Shown in pieces: positions 8,321 to 17,311 of a stretch of DNA of 64,000 bases. The notes beneath the pieces were generated by a model that made no database searches, was not told the origin of the DNA, and saw nothing but the letters and a program-made list of their open reading frames with translations. The translations under genes were made by a program, and so were the position numbers. Within the stretch, counting starts at the first letter, position 1. Each line of letters opens with the position of its first letter. The DNA is from Vogesella sp. XCS3 (GTDB lineage: Bacteria; Pseudomonadota; Gammaproteobacteria; Burkholderiales; Chromobacteriaceae): assembly GCF_020616155.1 (NCBI RefSeq), contig NZ_CP085531.1:100539-164538 (forward strand), written 5' to 3'.

Positions 8321-9055
8321 ATGCGTAAATTTTTCGCCAAAATGCTGCTCGGGGCTGATACTCTCGGCAAGCTTCAGAGAATTCAACAGTCCGAAGTATT
8401 GGAGGCAGAAGCCGGCAAGGCGGCAGATGGTTCTGTTGCCGAAGCTCCCAAGGTGAGCACGCCGACCATCACCCGTGATCAGATTCGCTCCCTTATCGAG
8501 ATCGACATGGAGATCCATGGCAATGTCTTCATCGGTAAGGGCGTAAAGGTTTCCGGTCGTGTTATTGGCAGCTTGATTCCGAATGGCGGTGTTGAGGATT
8601 GCGATCCGATAGTTCTCGTCAGTCCGGCTGGCCATGTGACTGGTGATCTTCACTCCCGTGTTGTTGTGGTTGCCGGCCACCTGGATGGTGATATTTACGC
8701 TGACCATGTCCTGCTCATGCCTACTGCAAAAGTGAATGGTACGGTCAACTACCGACACACGCTTCGACAAGATATCGGCTCCGCCCTCTCGGGGATGGTT
8801 CGTCGCGTTGACGACATTCCACTCCTCGACAAGCCGCCAAAGCCGGCTGAAATGTCTGCTAAGGTGATTGATGCTGCTGCTGAGGAGGTTGTGCCTACAT
8901 TGAAATTGGAAGCGGCTACCCAGTCCAGCGACAGTGTTGTTGCTATACCTGTAAGGACTGCCCGTGCTGCTTCAAACGGTGCCCCTCAAGATATTCAGCG
9001 CCTCTACGAAGATCTCAACGTTTCCGCTCCTGGTGCGCATGCGGTCGGTGCATAG
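8321..9055 (+). CDS. Bactofilin family cytoskeletal protein
   Basis: 244 residues. The central region (about 55-150) shows the bactofilin pattern of short repeated strands with Gly turns: I-H-G-N-V-F-I-G, V-S-G-R-V-I-G, V-T-G-D-L, L-D-G-D-I-Y and V-N-G-T-V. Bactofilins polymerise spontaneously into filaments that anchor envelope proteins in the cytoplasm. The N- and C-terminal tails are disordered-looking and Ala-rich, which is usual. It sits between the TraP-like gene and ArdC, inside the transfer region, so it may organise or localise the secretion machine. The family is well supported; the role is inferred. Confidence 0.85.
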   Translation: MRKFFAKMLLGADTLGKLQRIQQSEVLEAEAGKAADGSVAEAPKVSTPTITRDQIRSLIEIDMEIHGNVFIGKGVKVSGRVIGSLIPNGGVEDCDPIVLVSPAGHVTGDLHSRVVVVAGHLDGDIYADHVLLMPTAKVNGTVNYRHTLRQDIGSALSGMVRRVDDIPLLDKPPKPAEMSAKVIDAAAEEVVPTLKLEAATQSSDSVVAIPVRTARAASNGAPQDIQRLYEDLNVSAPGAHAVGA

Positions 9056-9079
9056 CGGCCCATAACAACGAGTGCCTGA

Positions 9080-9105
9080 CCCGCCCACGAATGGGCGGGT
9101 TTTTT
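9080..9105 (+). terminator. Rho-independent terminator after the bactofilin gene
   Basis: Stem CCCGCCCA / TGGGCGGG with a 4-base loop followed by six T residues. Confidence 0.9.
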
Positions 9106-9177
9106 ATTGCAGGTTTCTTTAGCAAGTTATACTATCGTTACCACTAAAGCATATCAATTAACTGAAAGGAAGTCGGC

Positions 9178-9591
9178 ATGCAGACGCAGTCTATTGTCGC
9201 TGGTGGAGGGGTGTTCCCCCTGAGAGTCCCGGTTGACGCACTCTCCGAAGACGAGGCCCGTGAGATGGGAATGGCTGGTCCTCTGCCGGCTGAGGCGCTT
9301 GACGAGGAGGAGGATGCTCGTTGGGCTGTGATGCCTTTCTTGAAGGCAGCGGTGGAGCGGATGTGCGTCATGGTCGTGCTTGCTGAAGATCATGACGTGG
9401 AATTTGACCCGCTGGATCAGCAGGGCTTGGAAGGGGTTCGTGCCATGGGTACGTCTCAGGAAGATCCTTTGTTGGCGCATGCCGCCGATGACTATCTTTC
9501 AGCGTTGACAACATTGTCTTCAATGAGCGGGCGATCCGTTGCAGATCTTCATCGTTCGGTGGCTGGCTTGTATTTGATGGAGGGTGAGTAA
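9178..9591 (+). CDS. Hypothetical acidic protein upstream of ardC
   Basis: 137 residues, not recognised. It is rich in Glu, Asp, Ala and Leu and looks helical, with no membrane segment. An AAAGGAAG ribosome site precedes the ATG. Its stop overlaps the start of the ArdC-like gene (ATGA), so the two are probably translated together. The upstream spacer carries TATCGTTAC, also found in the promoter at 41.2 kb. Confidence 0.75.
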   Translation: MQTQSIVAGGGVFPLRVPVDALSEDEAREMGMAGPLPAEALDEEEDARWAVMPFLKAAVERMCVMVVLAEDHDVEFDPLDQQGLEGVRAMGTSQEDPLLAHAADDYLSALTTLSSMSGRSVADLHRSVAGLYLMEGE

Positions 9592-11906
9592 TGACTGCTC
9601 AAGAGAAAACTAAGCGCAATTATGGTAAAGAGGCTGCTGACAAGGTAATCAAGCAGATTACGGATGCTTTGGCATCGGGAGCACCGCTTCCGTTCAATGA
9701 TCCGATGATGCGGGTGCGCCACTTTAACCCCGTGTCCGGCACTGTGTATCAGGGCATCAACCGTTTTTTGCTGCATGCAGCCCTGCCTCAGGGGTCGGCC
9801 GATCCGCGCTGGATGACGTTCAAGCAGATGGAAGCGCTTCAGCAGAAGAACCCAGCTATTCGCCTGAAGAAAAATGCAAAATCGGCGATGGTTGTGTTTT
9901 CAAAGCCGATCATCATCAAAGAGCCTCAGGCTGGCTATTCCAATGATAGCAAGGGTGCTTCGTTGGCTGATGCGCCCATGATCGAACGGAAGGTTTTCGT
10001 CCTGAAGGGCTATTTGGTCTTCAACGGCTCGCAAATCAGCGGGCTGCCGCCTCTGGTGCATCCGCAGCATTCTGCTACCCATGATGGCGAGCACATCTTT
10101 AACCTGGGGAATGCCATTGCTTCTGAGGCCGGCGTTCGTGAGCAGATTGTTCCCGGCGTCGCGGCCTATGCGCCTGTTGCTGACGTAGTGAAAATGCCGC
10201 CTCCTGAGCATTTCAAATCGCTGGAAGATTACACGGCTGTTCGTATGCACGAAATTTCGCACTGGACTGGCCATGCCTCCCGCCTGAATCGGAATCTGCT
10301 TAATGGTGCGTTCGGCTCACCGGAATATGCCCGCGAGGAATTGCGAGCAGAAATTGCGTCAGCAATTCTGGGCGGACTGATCGGCTACAACAATGATCTG
10401 TCGAACCACATCACCGACCATGCGGCTTACATCCAGAGCTGGCTGTCTGCCTTGCAGAAGGATCACCGCGAAATCTTCAAAGCGGCCAACCAGGCGGAGC
10501 AGATCGTTGGCTACTTGGGCGAGCTGTCGCCTACCTTGGCGCATCTGATGGCGGCCGAAAATCAGTTCGTCCAGCAGAACATTTTCACCGCCGAAACCTT
10601 CTCTGCCGAACAGGAGAAGGAGCTGGGTGACAGTGTGGCGAGCCAAGCCGGCGTAGAGGCTGCTGCCCAGCCGGTGCAGGCGGTTCCCGAGGTACGGGCC
10701 GCTGCTGTTGAGCAAGCTTCCCCTTCGCTTGGCCAAGAGAAGCCCGCGCAAAATGTGGTGGGCGTGAATCACCTGGGCGAGGAGCTTTTTGAGGGTGAGG
10801 CGGGTGTTCGCTCGAAGAATAGCCGGGGCTTCTTGTCCGCTGAGCCGATCCCGATCATTCCGGGAAAGTTTGGTGCGCCAGATGTGCCGAACCGAAGCGC
10901 CGAGTGGTTGACTGTCCATGAGTTGGCCGCACGCCGTAATGCATTGATGACAGATGTCTCGTTGCTGTCCTCTGCTGAGCTGATGCCGATCTTGGCTGGC
11001 GAGTACGAGGTCGAGGCCATTTCTGACGAGACGGATACTGAAATTCACCGGCAATTTGCTGAGTGGGTGGCGGGGAGCATTGAAGGCGGTGCTTTTGACA
11101 AGCCGGCCCTGACTGGCGCAGATCTGTTCCGGAAATTCCTCAAAGAGCAGTCTCAGGTGGTTGAGCCGTTGCTTGCTGCGGACGAGGAACGTCGCCGCAT
11201 GGATCGCGTGAACTCTGCGATCGATGCTGAAGCGACCGATACGGCTGTTGCTGAGCCGGCCGCCTCCATTGGTGGCCCTGCGGAGCCTGAAGCATCTTCG
11301 TCGTTTGCCGATCGCACCATCTCTATCCAACCCTTCCGCGATGAAAAAGGCGGCTGGCTCAAAGTTTCTCACCAAGATTTCATCGATCTTGGCCTTGCAG
11401 ACAAGATCAGTGGTGAAGACTCTCGGATGACACCAGGTGGGATCTATCTGGCGTTCAACGAAACCGATCCGGGTTGTGACGCGCAGCGACTGGTTGAGGC
11501 GGTCGAGGCCGCAGGCTGGGTTGTGGACTTCCAGCAGTACGTAGAGTCGCGGGAATCCCAGATTCGAAGCTATGCCGCATATTTCGCTCCGCTGGTCGGC
11601 TATCTGCCTAAAGTGGGCGATCGCCTGAAGCTGGTGGAAGGTGTCGCTCGCATTGAGTCGAAGTCGCCGAATGGCAGCTGGCTGGCCATCTTTGAGGGGG
11701 AGAAGGGCAAGCAGAGAGCTTTGAGTTCCGGCCGTTTCTACGATTTCATCGAGAACGTGGTTGAGGGCGATTTCATCAAGAAGGCCCCGGCGTCGCCCAT
11801 TGCAGAGGAAGAGCAAAAGGCTGTCTCGTTGCCTCCGGCACAGGTAGAAGAACCGCCAAAGCCAAAGGCAAAAGGGCGACTGGAATCCGTGGTGAGCGGC
11901 TTCTAA
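9591..11906 (+). CDS. ardC: ArdC-type antirestriction polyvalent protein with zincin domain
   Basis: 771 residues. The N-terminal part (about 10-150) matches the ArdC/TraC-type ssDNA-binding domain, with the R-H-F-N-P-V-S-G-T-V-Y-Q-G-I-N motif. It is followed by a zincin-like peptidase domain with H-E-I-S-H at about residues 220-224 and a downstream Glu-rich helix. ArdC proteins enter the recipient with the transferred strand and protect it from restriction. The second half (about 330-771) is long and variable; a repeated W-L-K-V-S-H-type region near 580 suggests further small domains, as in polyvalent proteins of conjugative elements. It is coupled to the upstream acidic protein by an ATGA overlap. 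Confidence 0.8.
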   Translation: MTAQEKTKRNYGKEAADKVIKQITDALASGAPLPFNDPMMRVRHFNPVSGTVYQGINRFLLHAALPQGSADPRWMTFKQMEALQQKNPAIRLKKNAKSAMVVFSKPIIIKEPQAGYSNDSKGASLADAPMIERKVFVLKGYLVFNGSQISGLPPLVHPQHSATHDGEHIFNLGNAIASEAGVREQIVPGVAAYAPVADVVKMPPPEHFKSLEDYTAVRMHEISHWTGHASRLNRNLLNGAFGSPEYAREELRAEIASAILGGLIGYNNDLSNHITDHAAYIQSWLSALQKDHREIFKAANQAEQIVGYLGELSPTLAHLMAAENQFVQQNIFTAETFSAEQEKELGDSVASQAGVEAAAQPVQAVPEVRAAAVEQASPSLGQEKPAQNVVGVNHLGEELFEGEAGVRSKNSRGFLSAEPIPIIPGKFGAPDVPNRSAEWLTVHELAARRNALMTDVSLLSSAELMPILAGEYEVEAISDETDTEIHRQFAEWVAGSIEGGAFDKPALTGADLFRKFLKEQSQVVEPLLAADEERRRMDRVNSAIDAEATDTAVAEPAASIGGPAEPEASSSFADRTISIQPFRDEKGGWLKVSHQDFIDLGLADKISGEDSRMTPGGIYLAFNETDPGCDAQRLVEAVEAAGWVVDFQQYVESRESQIRSYAAYFAPLVGYLPKVGDRLKLVEGVARIESKSPNGSWLAIFEGEKGKQRALSSGRFYDFIENVVEGDFIKKAPASPIAEEEQKAVSLPPAQVEEPPKPKAKGRLESVVSGF

Positions 11907-11981
11907 GGCTGTCTTTTGAGGAGGGCATCGGAGAATCTGATACCCTTCAAATTGTAATCTTGCTGCTTGGAAGGACTGGTG

Positions 11982-12905
11982 ATGAATATCGACACGATTC
12001 TCTGCAATCTCATGGACGGTAGGCGGGTAACGGAAGATGAACGGCAGGCCGTTGCTGCCAGTGTCAGGGCGCGGCTTGAGGCCGGGGAACAAGGCGATGA
12101 TTTGCCAATCGCAATGAGTGCGTTGGGTTGCGACTATGATGCCGCATGCAATGTGATTAGTCAGGGGGACGGGATGGCTGCGGTTCGGATGATGGATTCA
12201 ATCCTGGGTAAGGATGGCACTGCAACGTACATGGTGCAAGGTGCTGAGAGCGCGATCGAGAAACGAATGCATCAAGCGCTGAAGGATAGCTGGAAGTATG
12301 TAAACACCCCCTTCGTGAGCAACAGCGCGAAATCTAAGGTAGGGGGCTTTGTGAATGCTGAGTCAGTCGCCGGGCAAAAGATAGGGATGTTGTTTGCCAT
12401 CCAGACGGCTTGGCCGTTTGTGCATGACTCAGGGGGTCTGGCGCTGAAGAATGAACTACGCACCCTCCTTGGCCACGGCGCTCAAACTGGTGCGTACTAT
12501 GGGTTTGTCGAATCCAATAGTGGTGATGCGGAGATCATGGAACCCTACCACGTTGAGTGCAGTGAATACGATCACAAAAGGGCAGGTTTTTTCGTCAAAA
12601 TCCCCTCCGAATTTTTTCAGGAATTTATTTCCGAATTCCCCCCGCTCGCTGAGCAGTTATTTTTTCGTGAGGACCATAACGGCCACCGAGTGGTATCTCA
12701 GTTGAGCCAGCAGGAGCTGCGGACTGAGAAGGCCTATCTGGAGTGGCTTATCCATGGCCCGCAGAATGATGGGCGTTTGACTGCTGACAGCTCTATGTAT
12801 CTGGATTTTTACTTTGATCAACTTGAAGAAATTGAGGCCCGTATTCCACAGAATACGACCACCAGCAAAAGCCCGGCAGTGAGTAGACCCTCTCTGGGTT
12901 TTTGA
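11982..12905 (+). CDS. Hypothetical protein, 307 residues
   Basis: Not recognised. The start is the ATG at 11982 with a GGAAGG ribosome site 6-11 bases upstream; a TTG 15 bases earlier would bury that site. The product is soluble and mostly helical, with Phe- and Glu-rich stretches in the second half and a polar Thr/Ser-rich tail. It follows ardC by 75 bases and may share its transcript. Confidence 0.75.
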   Translation: MNIDTILCNLMDGRRVTEDERQAVAASVRARLEAGEQGDDLPIAMSALGCDYDAACNVISQGDGMAAVRMMDSILGKDGTATYMVQGAESAIEKRMHQALKDSWKYVNTPFVSNSAKSKVGGFVNAESVAGQKIGMLFAIQTAWPFVHDSGGLALKNELRTLLGHGAQTGAYYGFVESNSGDAEIMEPYHVECSEYDHKRAGFFVKIPSEFFQEFISEFPPLAEQLFFREDHNGHRVVSQLSQQELRTEKAYLEWLIHGPQNDGRLTADSSMYLDFYFDQLEEIEARIPQNTTTSKSPAVSRPSLGF

Positions 12906-12976
12906 TGGCGTCACTTGGTGCGGCATACCTGCCTCAGGCAGAATATGCCGCATACAACGAATTCGGGAGTAATGAC

Positions 12977-13540
12977 ATGTTGAATGCAAAAAAGGCGGTC
13001 GCATTGGCAATCGCGCTGGCGCTAACCGGTTGTGCTGGCATGCAGAGCGCGGCCAAGAATGCGGCCATCCAGGCAGGGTTGCCATCTGGCGTGGTGAGTG
13101 CGATCGATATCGGCGCTCAAGCTGCCGGTGCAAATGCATTGCAGCAGGCCAAACTGGAAGCCCGGCATGAGAAGTTGCTGCGGGAGTCCACTGGGCGAAC
13201 TCGCACGGGTACTTACGACTACCAGGCCACGAAAGACAGCGATTACGAGCTGATTGACGTGGTGGACAAGGCCAGCCTCCGGCCGGGAGAGTGTGGCCGC
13301 CTCCGCGTGGAGGTTCCTGTGAATTTGCTGACTCCTGTGCAGTACATCATTCAGCAGTCCTCGACCGTTGAAGGCGATAGTGCTGAGACTATGGTGAAAA
13401 CCAATGTCTTCTACTACGCCCGCTGTAACGATGGCCGGTTTGTGAAAAACCGCTGGTACAGCATCAAGATGAATGTACTGACCCCCGACCGCCGACTTGT
13501 TGCCTCCAAAGTGATGCAGATCCGCTTTTTGAGCATCTAA
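12977..13540 (+). CDS. Conjugation-associated outer-membrane lipoprotein, unknown family
   Basis: 187 residues. The ATG at 12977 has a GGGAG ribosome site and opens a lipoprotein signal with the lipobox A-L-T-G-C at residues 14-18. Downstream are an Ala-rich helix (about 20-60) and a beta-rich domain with two Cys residues, possibly a disulfide. Lipoproteins of this type often stabilise the outer-membrane ring of type IV secretion systems (DotC or DotD analogues), but no specific family is recognised. A strong terminator follows the gene. Confidence 0.7.
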   Translation: MLNAKKAVALAIALALTGCAGMQSAAKNAAIQAGLPSGVVSAIDIGAQAAGANALQQAKLEARHEKLLRESTGRTRTGTYDYQATKDSDYELIDVVDKASLRPGECGRLRVEVPVNLLTPVQYIIQQSSTVEGDSAETMVKTNVFYYARCNDGRFVKNRWYSIKMNVLTPDRRLVASKVMQIRFLSI

Positions 13541-13561
13541 CGAATGATGTGTGCCTGCTTG

Positions 13562-13585
13562 AACCGACCTTGTGTCGGTTTTTTT
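13562..13585 (+). terminator. Rho-independent terminator after the lipoprotein gene
   Basis: Stem AACCGAC / GTCGGTT with a 5-base loop followed by a run of T residues. Confidence 0.9.
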
Positions 13586-13678
13586 GTGGCTATGAGTGCT
13601 TGAAAATAGCCTAATGATATATAAAAAGTTTGATATAATTCATACTATGTGAAACATATAGCTTTTCCAGAGGGTGGG

Positions 13679-14080
13679 ATGAAAGAGGATATTGATGCGC
13701 TAGAGCGCGACCTCATCGGCTTCATTGATGATCGTTTCATGGGGGTTGAGGACGGGCTGGGCAAATTGATTAATTTGTCCGAAAAGCATCAGCGGCGACT
13801 TGCTACCGGCGACCTCAACATCAAACGATTTTTGCCGCAGTTTGTAGGATGTGTAGTGGTAGTGGCCACGCTAGTAGGTGGCGTGGCCGGAGCTGGTGCT
13901 TGGTATGTGCAGCAGGAAAAGATTGACTCACTGAAGAGCCTGTCCGCTCAAAGCCAGGTCGAAAAGGTGAAGGCTGTTGCTTTCGATCGCATTTATAACA
14001 TGGCTGATCCGCGTCTGAAAAAAGCGATGGAAGCTGAGTTTCAGAATACGGCCGGCCAAACAAATGGAGTGCCGCAATGA
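13679..14080 (+). CDS. Single-pass membrane protein, unknown
   Basis: 133 residues from the ATG at 13679, which has an AGAGGGTGGG ribosome site; an in-frame GTG 30 bases upstream lacks one. It has a charged N-terminal half, one clear membrane segment (about residues 55-77) and a short coiled C-terminus. A TATAAT-like box lies about 40 bases upstream. The stop overlaps the start of the HU-like gene by 4 bases. Function not recognised; membership of the transfer operon is suggested by the chain of overlaps up to the coupling protein. Confidence 0.7.
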   Translation: MKEDIDALERDLIGFIDDRFMGVEDGLGKLINLSEKHQRRLATGDLNIKRFLPQFVGCVVVVATLVGGVAGAGAWYVQQEKIDSLKSLSAQSQVEKVKAVAFDRIYNMADPRLKKAMEAEFQNTAGQTNGVPQ

Positions 14081-14379
14081 GCAAGAAAGATGTACTCAAG
14101 GCTATGCAGGAAGAGATGGCTATTCAAGGCTACAGCTACTCCTTGCGTGAGATTGAGGGCTTTGTAGATGCATATAACGAGATGCTCTACAAATTGCTGT
14201 CCTCAGGGTCGTCCGTGCAAATTCCCAAGGTTGGAACCTTCAAGGTGAGTCTCCGAGCTGAGCGAACCTGCCGAAACCCGAAGTCTGGGGTGAGCGTTCC
14301 GGTGCCGGCGCAGTTTGCTACGAAGTTCCAAGTGTCCAATATCCTCAAAACTAAGTTGCAGCAGCTGCGAGCGCAGTAA
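14077..14379 (+). CDS. HU/IHF family DNA-bending protein
   Basis: 100 residues, the usual size. It has the HU helix-helix start, a V-Q-I-P-K-V-G-T-F-K strand (the family motif G-F-G-T-F position), then R-x-x-R-N-P-K-S-G, the R-N-P-x-T-G signature of the DNA-binding arm. It overlaps the upstream gene by 4 bases and lies 19 bases before the coupling-protein start. Such a protein would bend DNA, perhaps at oriT during relaxosome assembly or in regulation of the operon. Confidence 0.85.
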   Translation: MSKKDVLKAMQEEMAIQGYSYSLREIEGFVDAYNEMLYKLLSSGSSVQIPKVGTFKVSLRAERTCRNPKSGVSVPVPAQFATKFQVSNILKTKLQQLRAQ

Positions 14380-14398
14380 GTCCTGCCGGAGAGTATCA

Positions 14399-17311
14399 AT
14401 GCCTGTACCGATGCGCCGGAGTCAGGTGGAGCGGGACGTTGTCCCGTTTTCACATAAGCTATTTGGTTGGATACGCCGCAAGGAGCCTAGTTTCCTCTCG
14501 GCCGTGGGGATTGCTTATCTAGCATGCCCTGTCTTTCCTCTTTTTACGCTTATTGGAACGGCCGTTGCAGTTGCTCTGGCCAGAGATCGAGTAATCGATC
14601 ATCCTGAAGGCCCATTCTGGCGACCGGTGGCCGGCGGCGATAAGAAGCTGACCTGGACGCGAATGGAGGGCCCCCCTGACAAGGGTGGGAAGGGCGTCTG
14701 GTGCATGGGCAATGCAATGGATACCAAAGAGGAGATTTGGGTAACGGACGATACGATTCGTGCTCACATGGCGCTCTTTGGAACCACTGGCGGTGGTAAG
14801 ACAGTCGCTCTCGAAGGGCAGATCTGCCAGGCGATCGGCCATGGTTCAGGCGTGATTATGGTCGATGGTAAGTCTGACCCGAAGACGTGGTTTGACATCG
14901 TCACCATGGCAAAGATGTACGGGCGTGAAGATGATCTTCTCGTTCTTAACTTCATTTCATCAACTGGCTTTGAGAAGTTGGCAATCCTTGATGAGGATGA
15001 TGCTGACACAGCCAAAGAGAAGCTGGATCTGTTGGGCAAGATCCATTCAAACACGTTCAACCCCTTCACGTATGGCTCAGCCGACACTCTAACGGAGCTT
15101 GTCACTGGTCTGATGCGTCCTGAGGGTGGTGGTGATGGCATGTGGCGTGGCCGTGCCGAGGCCATGATTCGTTCTCTGATGCGTGGACTGGTCGCGATGC
15201 GCGAGGCCGGCAAGGTAACCCTGTCTGTTCAAGTTCTCCGGGATTACATGAATCTCGACAAAATCGGATACCTTGAAGCAGATGAAGGCATACCGAGCTA
15301 TGCACGCGAGCAACTGAAGAGCTATCTGGATGAGCTGCCGGGCTACAGAGATGCGATAAAAGTCAAAGAGACTGACCCGGCAGCATTCGGCCAATACTGG
15401 GAGCAGGCCACGAAGCAACACGGTTTCCTGACTATGCAGTTTACTGAACTGCTTGGCCTGCTCTCTGGTACGTACGGGCATATTTGTAACGTCGAATGGG
15501 GTGATGTTGACTTCCAGGACGTGGTTTATAACCGACGTATCTTGTACGTCATGCTTCCGGCGCTGGAGAAAGCCCCCTCGTCTCTGGCTAACCTCGGCCG
15601 TTTGACCGTTGCAGGCATTAAAAATGCATTGTCTGTTTCCTTGAAGGGTCAGTTGACCGGCACGAAAAAGGACATTGTGGACTCGCGGCCAACCAACTCG
15701 GATACGGCACTGCTGGCCATCATGGATGAATACGGGAGCTACGCTGTTGAAGGTTTTGGTGATGTTGCGGCTCAGGCCCGATCTCTTGGCGTGAGCGTGA
15801 TCTTTGCTGGCCAGGACTTCCCATCGTTCAAGAAGGGGTCTGAAATTGAAGCCTCCCGGATCTTGGCCAACACGGGGGTGAAAGTCTTCTTGAAGACTGA
15901 GGATCAAGAGACTGCCGATATCGCTATCAAGCGGGCGGGCGAAGGGGTCTACGCCTGGGCGGGTGGTAAACGACTGTCTGAGCACTCAGACAAGATGGTT
16001 GATACCGGGGATGCGAACTACCGGGAAGAGAGCCGGCTGACATACCTCGACCTTGTCGATCTGGCCGAGGGCCAAGCCTGGTTCATGAACAGAAACCATC
16101 TGATTAAGATGAACACGTTCTATGTCCAGCTGGATGGGAAGGTTGTCCAAGAGGCCAAGCACAACACGCTTTTCCCGCTCGGGACAGACCTGGCGCGAGC
16201 AGCCACTGCTGCGCGGATTATGCAGGACGTTGTCGGTATTCCGGAAAGAAACGAGGCCGGAGAGAAGACAGTGCGCCTCAAGCGCCGTGGCTTCATCGAT
16301 GTGGATCTCCTATTCAAGGTTGCAGAGCAGCAGGAGGTTCCGCTTACCCTTGATGATATGGATGAGGGGGATGGGGAAGCCGATGGCAGTGGTGGGTCGC
16401 CGCCAGCCAAAGGCTCTATGCCGGCCACTCCTGCTAGGCCGGTTGTGTCCAAGCCTGCCCCTGCAGCGGTGACGATTGCCGAACAAATCGACATTCTGAA
16501 TGCCGAGCATAACCTGGCGTCTCAGGTGACGACCGTAGCGAACACTATCAGCGACATACTCGGTGATGTTCCAGCAGCCGATAAAGTCGCTGAACGGGAA
16601 GAGTCGGCGATGGCTAATCTTTCCATGGCCGATCTTTCATCGTTCGTTGACAGCCTGATTGATCAAGCGTCCCAAGAGAAAGAGGGCAATGTGGAGGATG
16701 GTGATACCGACGAAGAGGGCGATCAATCTGGTGATGAATCCGGCTCCGGTAAAACAGGATCAAGCTCTGGTGGAGGGATGTCGCTCACGCCGGATACTCA
16801 GCAAGGGACAAGTTTGCCGCTGACAGGCTTCTCTGCGGCCGCATTCTTTGGTGTAACTGGAGGTGGTGGCGATGTTGGTGGGGCACTGCGTGAAACTGAG
16901 TCTGAGACTGCTCCGGCAGCGGGGAATGAGGACATTCTCAGCATTGATGCCTTGTTCAATTTTGGCCATAACAGCGGAGGCATTGCCGTAGCCGCTGCGC
17001 ATGATGAGCAAGCGTCTGAAGAAGAGGGGGGGGGCGAGGGAGATTCTGCCCGAGGCGCTGTCGCTTCCGATGGCGGGATGCAGCTTGCCCCGACCTTGGC
17101 CGATCCTGGAGTGGATCAGGACGAAGAGGTCCTTATGGGGGAAGTTGCTCGGGTCAGTGATACCATCAGCGACGTGCTGTCGAAGGCTGCCGACGATGAT
17201 GATAGCCTCGATGAGGTTGATGAGGCCGCAGGCCAGGTGATCAAGAGCGATCGTGGCAATGATTTCTTGAACAGTCTGATTATGGAAGTTGCGCGGGAGG
17301 CGGGTCTATGA
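14399..17311 (+). CDS. trbC: Type IV coupling protein, DotL/TrbC-type ATPase
   Basis: 970 residues from the ATG at 14399, which has a GGAGAG ribosome site. Two membrane segments lie near residues 33-62. The Walker A motif G-T-T-G-G-G-K-T is at about 128-135 and Walker B L-L-A-I-M-D-E-Y near 436-444. This fits the VirD4/TraD/DotL coupling ATPases, which feed relaxase-DNA or effectors into the secretion channel. IncI TrbC and DotL are about 760-780 residues; here the extra length is an acidic, Gly/Ser-rich C-terminal tail (about 660-970) in which a V-x-D/N-T-I-S-D-I/V-L segment occurs twice. The tail probably binds adaptor or relaxosome proteins. Confidence 0.85.
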   Translation: MPVPMRRSQVERDVVPFSHKLFGWIRRKEPSFLSAVGIAYLACPVFPLFTLIGTAVAVALARDRVIDHPEGPFWRPVAGGDKKLTWTRMEGPPDKGGKGVWCMGNAMDTKEEIWVTDDTIRAHMALFGTTGGGKTVALEGQICQAIGHGSGVIMVDGKSDPKTWFDIVTMAKMYGREDDLLVLNFISSTGFEKLAILDEDDADTAKEKLDLLGKIHSNTFNPFTYGSADTLTELVTGLMRPEGGGDGMWRGRAEAMIRSLMRGLVAMREAGKVTLSVQVLRDYMNLDKIGYLEADEGIPSYAREQLKSYLDELPGYRDAIKVKETDPAAFGQYWEQATKQHGFLTMQFTELLGLLSGTYGHICNVEWGDVDFQDVVYNRRILYVMLPALEKAPSSLANLGRLTVAGIKNALSVSLKGQLTGTKKDIVDSRPTNSDTALLAIMDEYGSYAVEGFGDVAAQARSLGVSVIFAGQDFPSFKKGSEIEASRILANTGVKVFLKTEDQETADIAIKRAGEGVYAWAGGKRLSEHSDKMVDTGDANYREESRLTYLDLVDLAEGQAWFMNRNHLIKMNTFYVQLDGKVVQEAKHNTLFPLGTDLARAATAARIMQDVVGIPERNEAGEKTVRLKRRGFIDVDLLFKVAEQQEVPLTLDDMDEGDGEADGSGGSPPAKGSMPATPARPVVSKPAPAAVTIAEQIDILNAEHNLASQVTTVANTISDILGDVPAADKVAEREESAMANLSMADLSSFVDSLIDQASQEKEGNVEDGDTDEEGDQSGDESGSGKTGSSSGGGMSLTPDTQQGTSLPLTGFSAAAFFGVTGGGGDVGGALRETESETAPAAGNEDILSIDALFNFGHNSGGIAVAAAHDEQASEEEGGGEGDSARGAVASDGGMQLAPTLADPGVDQDEEVLMGEVARVSDTISDVLSKAADDDDSLDEVDEAAGQVIKSDRGNDFLNSLIMEVAREAGL

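Noticed and set aside
10359..12092. Long leftward open frame (577 codons) across the ArdC gene
   Set aside because: It lies antisense to ArdC, whose motifs and ribosome site are clear. The antisense product is Arg/His/Leu-rich and has no family.
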